Shown here: positions 15,927 to 22,733 of the stretch, piece by piece
How the letters are laid out: the number at the start of each line of letters is the position of its first letter
Numbering within the stretch: position 1 is the stretch's first letter
Source: Phycisphaerales bacterium
GTDB taxonomy: Bacteria > Planctomycetota > Phycisphaerae > UBA1845
Assembly (NCBI GenBank): GCA_020353195.1
Contig: CP070691.1
Location: forward strand, 3,295,569-3,329,098
Length of the DNA: 33,530 bases
Direction of reading: 5' to 3'
The notes under the pieces: model-generated
The model's database searches: none
Seen by the model: only the letters and a program-made list of their open reading frames with translations
Told to the model about the DNA's origin: nothing
Translations under genes and position numbers: made by a program

Positions 15927-17081
15927 TCAACCTGGAATTAGACTGTCCGGCAACAACTCTCGAGTGATGACGACGCGTTGAATCTCGCTGGTACCTTCAT
16001 AAATCCGCGTCACTCGCACGTCGCGGTACAGCTTCTCGACAATCGTGTCGTTCACGTACCCTGTCCCCCCGTGCACCTGAACCGCCCGGTCGGCCACGCG
16101 GCAGGCCATTTCCGTAGCGTACAGCTTGGCTTTGGCCGCCGCCGCGATGAACCCATCGTCGTCACCCGCCAGAGTGCAAGCCCTGGCGATCAGCGCCTTG
16201 GCCGCCGCCAGCTCCGACGCGCTGTCGGCCACCATGGTTTGAATGGCCTGAAACCGGGCGATGGGCTGCCCGAACTGCACACGCTGGCGGGCGTATCCCA
16301 CCATCTCGTCCAGACAGGCTTCCGCGATGCCGGTGGCCTGAGCCGCCACCCCGATCCGACCCCCGTTCAACGCCATCAACGCCTGCTTCAGTCCTGACCC
16401 CTCTTCGCCCAGCAGGTGATCGAGAGGAGCCCGGACATCGGTCAGATGCAGGCTGACCGTCTCGCTGCCCCGAATCCCCATCTTGCCTTCGATCTTCAGA
16501 CGCTCGAGGCCTTGCTGCCGCCCGTCCACCAGAATCATGCACAGGCCGTGCTTGTCGCCAATCTGGCGGGTCTGCACCAGCGTCACAAACCACCGCCCGT
16601 GCACGCCGTTGGTGATCCACATCTTCGCCCCGTTGATCAGCCACTGGCCGCCCCGTTTCACCGCCCGCGTCGCGCTGGAAGCAGCATCCGAGCCGGCGTC
16701 GGCTTCCGAAACCGCCAGGGCGCCCAGGCTTTCGGCCTGTCCCATCTGCGGCAGAATCTCCGCCTGGATACGCTCCCCACCCAGACGCGACAACATCTCG
16801 CCTACCAGGTTGTGCACGCTGATCGTCACGCAGGCGGACGGGGAAGCGTAGGCAATCTCGTGCAGAATCGCCGCGTACGCGAGGCGGTTGCATCCAAGAC
16901 CGCCCACAGACTCCGGAAGCCGCAACGACAGGAAACCCATCTCCGCCATCTGCGGAAGCACAACGCAGATCGAGCTCTCGTCGCGATCGCATTGCCGATC
17001 CAGCTCGCGCAGACGGTCCCGCGCAAACTCACGTGCCACCTCGACAAGCGCCCGTTCCTCACTGTTTACGTACTCGATCAT
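15927..17081 (-). CDS. Acyl-CoA dehydrogenase (copy 3 of 3, first gene of the operon)
   Basis: 384 residues. Motifs: GFLSLRLPESVGGLGCNRLA, LAVSEADAGSDAASSA, MWITNGVHGRWFVTLV, MGIRGSETVSLHLTDVRAP, RVQFGQPIARFQAIQTMVAD, VQVHGGTGYVNDTIVEKLY, and the catalytic Glu362 in IYEGTSEIQR. It starts MIEYVNSEERALVEVAREFA; there is no clear ribosome-binding sequence. It is the promoter-proximal gene behind a near-consensus promoter about 110 bases upstream, and the next acyl-CoA dehydrogenase follows after seven bases. ETF subunits and enoyl-CoA hydratase, needed to complete the pathway, are not in this window. Confidence 0.93.
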   Translation of the reverse strand: MIEYVNSEERALVEVAREFARDRLRELDRQCDRDESSICVVLPQMAEMGFLSLRLPESVGGLGCNRLAYAAILHEIAYASPSACVTISVHNLVGEMLSRLGGERIQAEILPQMGQAESLGALAVSEADAGSDAASSATRAVKRGGQWLINGAKMWITNGVHGRWFVTLVQTRQIGDKHGLCMILVDGRQQGLERLKIEGKMGIRGSETVSLHLTDVRAPLDHLLGEEGSGLKQALMALNGGRIGVAAQATGIAEACLDEMVGYARQRVQFGQPIARFQAIQTMVADSASELAAAKALIARACTLAGDDDGFIAAAAKAKLYATEMACRVADRAVQVHGGTGYVNDTIVEKLYRDVRVTRIYEGTSEIQRVVITRELLPDSLIPG

Positions 17082-17196
17082 GCTGAGGAAGCGTCACCGC
17101 CGTCCGTGCACGTCACTGCACACGCAGGAAGACATGGGCGCCCCAAACGTGACGCCCGCCCGAGAAGCAGGTTACACTCGTCTCGCTTGGTGGACG

Positions 17197-17224
17197 ATTA
17201 TAAGGGCCCGCGCAACTCGGTCAA
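17197..17224 (-). promoter_or_regulatory. Near-consensus promoter of the acyl-CoA dehydrogenase operon
   Basis: Minus strand: -35 TTGACC (17224-17219), 16-base spacer, perfect -10 TATAAT (17202-17197). Predicted start near 17190, leaving a leader of about 110 bases before the first gene. It is the best promoter match in the window. Confidence 0.7.
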
Positions 17225-17319
17225 CAAGCCCGCTGGCGGCAGAACCGTTCCTGCCCGCGGGCCGGGAACCGGCCAAGTGATATCCCGCAATCCCTGCCGT
17301 TCCAATAGGCTCCGGCGCG

Positions 17320-17348
17320 TTGACGACGGGGCGATCGGCGGCAACAAT
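17320..17348 (+). promoter_or_regulatory. Promoter of the CoA-transferase genes
   Basis: -35 TTGACG (17320-17325), 17-base spacer, -10 AACAAT (17343-17348). The start would be near 17355, leaving a leader of about 150 bases. It stands back to back with the acyl-CoA dehydrogenase promoter, about 95 bases away, so one regulator could serve both. Confidence 0.45.
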
Positions 17349-17486
17349 TACAGCTACCGAGTGGGCGATGGCAAACGCGGCGCCCGGCACCGTGCCCAAA
17401 AGTCGGCGCCTCGGGACCACCCGATGGCGCGGGCCCGGGATACGGTGACCGCCAACGTGAAACACCAGACGCGGGCAAAGCCACAA

Positions 17487-17500
17487 CTGGAGGCCTCCAG
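17487..17500 (+). promoter_or_regulatory. Palindrome containing the ribosome-binding site of the CoA-transferase A gene
   Basis: CTGGAGGCCTCCAG is perfectly self-complementary, and its GGAGG is the ribosome-binding sequence for the ATG at 17503. Folding would hide GGAGG, though the hairpin has no loop unless inner pairs open. A protein-binding site is the alternative. Confidence 0.35.
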
Positions 17501-17502
17501 CC

Positions 17503-18213
17503 ATGAACAAAGTCGTAGGCAGCGCAAAGGAAGCACTCACCCGGGCGGGCGTTCGTGACGGCATGACGATCCTGGCCGGCGGGTTCGGGCTGTGCGGCAT
17601 CCCCGAAAACTGCATCGCCGCCCTGAGGGAAATGGGTGTCAAGGATCTGATCGTCGCGTCCAACAACGCCGGGGTCGACGACTTCGGCCTGGGGCTGCTC
17701 CTGGAGACACGCCAGATCCGTAAGATGATCTCCTCCTACGTCGGCGAGAACGCGATCTTCGAGCGGCAGTTCCTCGACGGTGAACTCGAGCTCGAGATCG
17801 TCCCACAGGGGACGTTGGCCGAACGCTTCCGCGCCGCCGGCGCCGGCATCCCCGCCTTCTATACCCCCACCGGAGTGGGCACCGTGGTGGCCGAGGGAAA
17901 AGAACAGCGCGAATTCGACGGGCGGACCTATCTCATGGAACGCGCCCTGGACGGCGACATCGCCATCGTCAAAGCCCGCAAAGGCGACCCCGCCGGCAAC
18001 CTGGTCTACCGCAAGACCGCTCGCAACTTCAACCCCATGATCGCCACCGCGGCGAACGTCACGATCGCCGAGGTCGAGGAACTCGTGCCCGTCGGCGGTA
18101 TCGAGCCCGATCAGGTGCATACGCCGGGCATCTACGTGCAATACGTCTTCCAGGGAGTCAACTATGAAAAACGTATCGAGCAGAGAACGAATCGTCCGAA
18201 GGGCGGCGCGTGA
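17503..18213 (+). CDS. scoA: 3-oxoacid CoA-transferase, subunit A
   Basis: 236 residues, normal for the A subunit. With subunit B it transfers CoA between succinyl-CoA (or acetyl-CoA) and acetoacetate, making acetoacetyl-CoA for thiolase. Motifs: the glycine-rich [18 protein letters not shown], the [15 protein letters not shown] stretch, [20 protein letters not shown] and [12 protein letters not shown], all diagnostic. GGAGG is upstream of the ATG inside a palindrome. It is divergent from the acyl-CoA dehydrogenase/thiolase operon and overlaps subunit B by 50 bases. Acetate/acetoacetate (AtoD-type) specificity is an alternative; succinyl-CoA type is favoured by overall resemblance. Confidence 0.93.
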   Translation: MNKVVGSAKEALTRAGVRDGMTILAGGFGLCGIPENCIAALREMGVKDLIVASNNAGVDDFGLGLLLETRQIRKMISSYVGENAIFERQFLDGELELEIVPQGTLAERFRAAGAGIPAFYTPTGVGTVVAEGKEQREFDGRTYLMERALDGDIAIVKARKGDPAGNLVYRKTARNFNPMIATAANVTIAEVEELVPVGGIEPDQVHTPGIYVQYVFQGVNYEKRIEQRTNRPKGGA

Positions 18214-18826
18214 GCTGCGCGACGGATACTACGTCAACCTCGGCATCGGCATGCCGACCCTGGTGGCCAACCACATCCCACCGGGTGTCAATATCGTCCT
18301 CGAAAGCGAGAACGGGATGCTCGGCATCGGGCCCTTCCCCTACGAGGGCGAGGAGGACCCCGACCTGATCAACGCCGGCAAACAGACCATCACCGAGCTT
18401 GTCGGCTGCTCCTACTTCTCCAGCGCCGATTCATTCGGCATGATCCGCGGCGGGCACGTGGACCTGACCATCATGGGTGGCATGGAGGTCAGCCAGGAGG
18501 GCGACCTCGCCAACTGGATGATCCCGGGCAAGATGGTCAAAGGCCCCGGCGGCGGCATGGACCTGGTCGCCAGCGCCAAAAGGGTGGTCATCATCATGAC
18601 CCACTGCAACAAGAAAGGCGAACCCAAGGTGCTCGAGAAGTGCACCCTGCCCCTGACCGGCGTCCGCTGCGTCGATCGCCTGATCACCGAACATGCCGTC
18701 TTCGACTTTGACCGCGGCAGGATGATCCTCCGCGAACTCGCCCCCGACGTGACGGTCGAAAAGCTCCGCGAGATTACCGACGCAACGTTCAGTGAAGCGC
18801 CCGATCTGGCGGAAATGGCGCTGTAG
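18164..18826 (+). CDS. scoB: 3-oxoacid CoA-transferase, subunit B
   Basis: 220 residues. It carries the catalytic glutamate in [13 protein letters not shown] (Glu49 of the SENG signature), which forms the glutamyl-CoA thioester intermediate. Other motifs: [57 protein letters not shown] and TEHAVFDFD. The ATG at 18164 lies inside the end of subunit A, giving a 50-base overlap. GGGAG lies about seven bases before it, and the N-terminus aligns with the usual start of this subunit, so the overlap appears real rather than a start-site error. Confidence 0.93.
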   Translation: MKNVSSRERIVRRAARELRDGYYVNLGIGMPTLVANHIPPGVNIVLESENGMLGIGPFPYEGEEDPDLINAGKQTITELVGCSYFSSADSFGMIRGGHVDLTIMGGMEVSQEGDLANWMIPGKMVKGPGGGMDLVASAKRVVIIMTHCNKKGEPKVLEKCTLPLTGVRCVDRLITEHAVFDFDRGRMILRELAPDVTVEKLREITDATFSEAPDLAEMAL

Positions 18827-18974
18827 CGCGCGCTCCCAGGGGCCGTCGCACCTACGACCCGCGCGACGCCCTGCGTCGTCTCGCCGTCATGTCCTTTCGC
18901 GCGGCATGACGAAGATGAACGCGCCCAGGCGGCCTGTGTCCGGCGCTTCTGAATGCCCCTGCTCCGATCCGAGC

Positions 18975-19409
18975 TTACCCGCCGGCAAACGCACGCTTCA
19001 GAATTCCCGTCGCCTTCTCCGCATCCGCGTTGGTGTCAAACGCGAAGTAGACGACGCAGCGCTGGCCAACGGCCGCCGCCGACAACCCGCGCATGTTGAT
19101 CCCCGCGTCGGCAATGAGGCGAGTCATCTTCGCCCCGAACCCCGCCTGGTCCGCTCCTTCCAGGCGAATCGAGTGCATGCTGGCTGTCCTGGCCAGCCCT
19201 GCCTGCTCCGCGGCTCGGGTCTGGGCCTCACCCGCCAACGGAGCCAGGAACACGACCCCGCTCCCCGGTTTGTCCGGGCAGCGCCGGGCAATCACGAACT
19301 CGAGATTCGCTCCGCTCTTGGCGACGGCGTCAAGCTTCTGGGCCAGCGCACCTGCACGGTCCTCAATCTCGGCCGCCCATACGTCCACCCTGGTGATCTC
19401 GGTTGCCAT
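18975..19409 (-). CDS. Tandem ACT-domain protein
   Basis: 144 residues. Start is the ATG at 19409-19407, with AGGAGG six bases upstream; an in-frame start ten codons earlier has no such site. Two halves look like ACT domains: VDVWAAEIEDRAGALAQKL (about residues 8-26) and a second around IRLEGADQAGFGAKMTRLI, followed by DAGINMRGLSAAAVGQRC. ACT domains bind amino acids or other small ligands and regulate enzymes or transcription. No catalytic domain is attached, so it is probably a free-standing sensor or regulator. It converges with the CoA-transferase genes; there is no operon partner. Confidence 0.7.
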   Translation of the reverse strand: MATEITRVDVWAAEIEDRAGALAQKLDAVAKSGANLEFVIARRCPDKPGSGVVFLAPLAGEAQTRAAEQAGLARTASMHSIRLEGADQAGFGAKMTRLIADAGINMRGLSAAAVGQRCVVYFAFDTNADAEKATGILKRAFAGG

Positions 19410-19610
19410 GACATGCCTCCTGATCCTTGCAGGTAACATCGAACGACAAGTCGGTTTCGTGTGAGCCTACCTGCAGTCGCCCGGACGGGCAAGGGCTAAC
19501 TCTGGAGGAACAGACCCGGAAACATCCTCTCGGCGAGGGGACATGCAGCGACACTGAACCCGACCGCCGTGCCGACAGGAGCGCGCGGGCCGCCTACCGG
19601 GCCTCACCGT

Positions 19611-20969
19611 TCAGCCGCCGGGCAATGGATGGGCCTCACCCCATGAGCCCTCCTCCACCACCTCATCGACATGCAATACAGGGCTGAAGGCCTCGAACTC
19701 CTGGCGCACGGCCCGCTCCAGGCAGGTCGGCAGGGCCAAAACCCACCACAGCGATTCCGTGTAGAACCGCTCCGTGAACTGCCCCGCCGCGAGGTACATT
19801 ACAATCGACACCAGGAAGGCGAACGCCAGTATGCGCGTACCGGCCGGGTCGGCGCTCGCGTCCGACTTCCAATAGAGCCACGCCAACTGGCCCACCGACA
19901 CGATGATCAACAGGAGGTACAAGAATAACCCCGGCAGGCCCAGCTCGGTCGCACACAGGAGAAACGTGTTGTGCGACGCCCGCCCGTACAGGTTCGGGTT
20001 CCAGTCCCCGATCCAGGTCGCGAAGTTGCCGATGCCGACACCCATGGGATGGTCAGCCAACATTCGCAGCCCCGCGTCCCAAATGTCGTACCGAAGGTTG
20101 ATCGCGGCGTCCTGCTGCCGTTGCTCCGGTGTGCTCATCGTCCACATCCGGTCGACGAAATGCTGGTCGGTCAGGCAGTACCCGCCGATGACGGCAACGG
20201 CCAACGCGGGGTACACCTTCCAACGCCACGACCGAGGTACCAGCAAACTGGCTGTTACCACCCCGGCGATCAGGCCTATGAACGCCGACCGCGTACGGCA
20301 CAGGATCACCGCGTTGAAGGTGAGCACACCCGACACCAGCGCCAAGACCCGCCATGCCCAATGCCGCGTCAGCAGGAACACCGCCCCGATCAGCGGAAGC
20401 ATCGCAGCCATGTGCGCCGCAAACCCCGACGACGCACGGAAGTCGGTCCCCCCGATATACTGCAACCGACCGGTGACGAACTCCTTAGTCGGCGTATTGT
20501 AGGCGTCGTGGCCCAGAAGCAGGCTCCCGACCACGAAAACCCACATCACAACCATGAGACTACGGCGGGAAGCCACCACATGCGTCAGGCAGAAAACGAA
20601 GAACATCATCTTGCAGAACTTGTTCAGAAGAACCGTCTGCCCGGGACGCACCAACTCGCATGATAGATACCCCGCGATGGCCACAACTGTGATCAGGGCA
20701 ACCAGGATTTCCCACGGGGTCAGAAGCGGGACGCGACGAGGCATACGCCCCAGCGCCGCCGTCACGAATATACCCAGCGCCGTGAGCGTCGCTGCCCACT
20801 GGGAGTAGCGGATGCCGAGGCCCTCGAGCGGTATGCCCCACCACTGGCCCTCGGGATACAACTGGTACACCATCAGGTAGGCGGCGGCCCCGATGATCGG
20901 GTGCAGCAGCGAGGCGCCGCACGCCGCCAGAAACAACGCCAGAAAGGCATAGGTTCGCAGAGGCCACAT
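19611..20969 (-). CDS. O-antigen ligase/polymerase family membrane protein
   Basis: 452 residues with about ten hydrophobic helices along the length. A Wzy/WaaL-type domain is suggested by the C-terminal half: LRYDIWDAGLRMLADHPMGV, GIGNFATWIGDWN, then GRASHNTFLLCATELGLPG, where the HNTFL histidine segment is characteristic of the O-antigen ligase (Wzy_C) family. Role: polymerising or ligating polysaccharide units on the periplasmic side of the inner membrane. The layout resembles the polymerases associated with exosortase-type polysaccharide loci, but no exosortase is in view, so the precise subtype is open. AAGGTG lies about ten bases before the ATG. It is divergent from the HAD-GH65 operon. 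Confidence 0.8.
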   Translation of the reverse strand: MWPLRTYAFLALFLAACGASLLHPIIGAAAYLMVYQLYPEGQWWGIPLEGLGIRYSQWAATLTALGIFVTAALGRMPRRVPLLTPWEILVALITVVAIAGYLSCELVRPGQTVLLNKFCKMMFFVFCLTHVVASRRSLMVVMWVFVVGSLLLGHDAYNTPTKEFVTGRLQYIGGTDFRASSGFAAHMAAMLPLIGAVFLLTRHWAWRVLALVSGVLTFNAVILCRTRSAFIGLIAGVVTASLLVPRSWRWKVYPALAVAVIGGYCLTDQHFVDRMWTMSTPEQRQQDAAINLRYDIWDAGLRMLADHPMGVGIGNFATWIGDWNPNLYGRASHNTFLLCATELGLPGLFLYLLLIIVSVGQLAWLYWKSDASADPAGTRILAFAFLVSIVMYLAAGQFTERFYTESLWWVLALPTCLERAVRQEFEAFSPVLHVDEVVEEGSWGEAHPLPGG

Positions 20970-21326
20970 ACGACCGATTCACCTTCACGACCGCTACTGC
21001 GGGCCGCCTCACGCCCCTGCCGCGGTCGCGCCACGCCAAGGTTCGATACTCCCCCCATAGCGAACATGACCTACCCCGCAGGTTTATCGGCTCCACAGAC
21101 GGGCGGATCGAATACAATATCCGCTCGCCTCCCCGGGCCGCCCGCAGACCGCGCCCGGCTGCGGTCGCACCGCCGACCCGCGGCTATGCGAGCCGCGACC
21201 GTCGGCAAGCAGCCCCATACGCACGAGCCAGTCCCCGCCACCGTCCCATTGACGCACCGGCGCCGCCGGTGTAGGAACCGTTCGGCTTCGCTGAATCATC
21301 GTTACCCGACAACACGCGGAGAGACC
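20970..21326. other. 357-base divergent intergenic region
   Basis: It separates the O-antigen polymerase gene from the HAD-GH65 operon. Besides the promoter/palindrome at 21249-21277, there is a short inverted repeat CGGAT...ATCCG near 21105-21124 containing TACAAT. No coding sequence is recognised; the long in-frame extension of the HAD frame into this region looks non-coding. Confidence 0.55.
21249..21277 (+). promoter_or_regulatory. Promoter of the HAD-GH65 operon with palindromic spacer
   Basis: -35 TTGACG (21249-21254) and a weak -10 TAGGAA (21272-21277) are 17 bases apart. The spacer (21255-21271) is exactly an inverted repeat with arms CACCGGCG and CGCCGGTG around one base. The position, between the hexamers, would let a bound regulator control transcription. 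The -10 is only half consensus. Confidence 0.4.
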
Positions 21327-22724
21327 GTGGAGAAGCTCGCACACTATCTGAACGTAGAAGAGTGTCCGCAAAGCCTGTGCGATGCCGCTGCGGCCATCGG
21401 TGCCACCGAGTTCGCCCTTGTCCGCAATCTCGACTACGTGTATTCCCCACATGAGCTGTACCCGCTGGCGCCGCGCGTGCACCCGCCGCTGGCGCGGGTT
21501 GTGGCCTACGCCGTCGACATGGACGGCACCAGCACGACCACCGAGCCGCTCGCCCTGCACGCCCTGGAGTACATGGTACGGCGGTTCACCGGGCTGCATT
21601 CGCGGGCCGATTGGCCCGGCCTGGATCCCCGCCTCGACTACCCCCACGTGATCGGAAACAGCAACTTCCGCCACACCGAGTTCCTGGTGAAACGGTACGG
21701 CCCACGGCTGGACATCAACTCGCTGCGCGGCGCGTTCCTCGAAGCCGTCTGCTGGACCCTCGCCAACATGACAGACCCGCAACGACGACGCGACATCGCG
21801 CGAACAGCCCGCCACTGCGGCCTGGGCGATCTGCTCGATGACGGCGATTTCCAGAAGCTCGTCGCTGCCGGAACGGTTGACGCCGACAACGTCGGCCGCC
21901 AGGCCGCCCCCTTCGAGCAACGGTTCGGGCAGGCCTTTCGCTGCGAGCACCAGAGCGAACTGGTCAGCGCCGCCCTCGACGTCTACTACATGCGGTACCA
22001 TTCAATCATGCGGCGGATCGAGCAGGGCCAGGGCGAAGCGCTCAGCAGAGAACTGCTGGGCGAACCGGGACGCCGCCTCATCGAGCCGATGCCTGGATAC
22101 GACGTGTTCGTCCCCCTGGTCAAAGGATGGCTGGGCCCCGAGGCCGACGCGCTGTACGACACCCTTCGCGAGCCCCTGCTCGCCGACCCGGAACTGCACC
22201 ACACGCGCCAGGAACTCGACCGCTGCCGCCCCCGGCTGGCCCGCCTGGCGGAGCGCTTCCGGCGGGCGCCGGCCCGGCTCGCCCTGGTGACGGCCTCTAT
22301 CGCCTACGAAGCCCATGCCAGCATGAAAGAAGTCATTCGAGTCACCGCCCGACAAGTGCAGGACTGGCCCGTCGCCACCGACTGCAAAGACCGACTCGCG
22401 CAACAACTGGCGGATTACCGCGACGTCTTCGACGGTTTCGTCTGCGCATCCGACGCCTGCGAGCACCGGCTCAAACCACACCGCGACCTGTACAGCCTGG
22501 CGCTGTACCGGATGTCGATCGCCAGAGACCATTATAGACTCTGCGTCGGGCTGGAAGACACCGAACCGGGGATCATCGCCCTGCGAGCCGCCGGCGTTGG
22601 CTGCGCCGTCGCCCTGCCCAACCGTGACACCTCAGGGCAGGATTACACCGCCGCCACCGAGGTCATCCGGGGCGGGCTGCCCGAACTGATTCTCGTCCGG
22701 AACCTCCTGCTCGACGAGAAGTGA
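21327..22724 (+). CDS. HAD-superfamily hydrolase with large insert, partner of the GH65 phosphorylase
   Basis: 465 residues from the GTG at 21327, with GGAGAG just upstream. HAD motifs are spread over a long protein. Motif I is VVAYAVDMDGTSTTTEPL, with nucleophile Asp64 and acid Asp66. A probable motif II Thr lies in LALVTASIAYEAH, motif III Lys in CEHRLKPHRDLY, and motif IV is VGLEDTEPGIIALRAAGVGC. Beta-phosphoglucomutases of this superfamily are about 220 residues; here about 60 residues precede motif I and about 200 separate it from motif II, so the cap is far larger. The downstream GH65 gene (nine bases away) would produce a sugar 1-phosphate, so a phosphoglucomutase or sugar-phosphate phosphatase role is likely, but not shown. 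Confidence 0.75.
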   Translation: MEKLAHYLNVEECPQSLCDAAAAIGATEFALVRNLDYVYSPHELYPLAPRVHPPLARVVAYAVDMDGTSTTTEPLALHALEYMVRRFTGLHSRADWPGLDPRLDYPHVIGNSNFRHTEFLVKRYGPRLDINSLRGAFLEAVCWTLANMTDPQRRRDIARTARHCGLGDLLDDGDFQKLVAAGTVDADNVGRQAAPFEQRFGQAFRCEHQSELVSAALDVYYMRYHSIMRRIEQGQGEALSRELLGEPGRRLIEPMPGYDVFVPLVKGWLGPEADALYDTLREPLLADPELHHTRQELDRCRPRLARLAERFRRAPARLALVTASIAYEAHASMKEVIRVTARQVQDWPVATDCKDRLAQQLADYRDVFDGFVCASDACEHRLKPHRDLYSLALYRMSIARDHYRLCVGLEDTEPGIIALRAAGVGCAVALPNRDTSGQDYTAATEVIRGGLPELILVRNLLLDEK

Positions 22725-22733
22725 GGCCGCGCG

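Larger units (their letters stand above)
17082..17502. other. 421-base divergent regulatory region
   Basis: It contains the two divergent promoters described here and a 14-base perfect palindrome (17487-17500) over the ribosome-binding site of the CoA-transferase A gene. I see no open frame of convincing composition. Confidence 0.6.

Noticed and set aside
20901..21326. 142-residue N-terminal extension of the HAD frame
   Set aside because: It overlaps the O-antigen gene start and the operon promoter; its Arg/Pro composition is that of non-coding GC-rich sequence. The GTG at 21327 has a ribosome-binding site.
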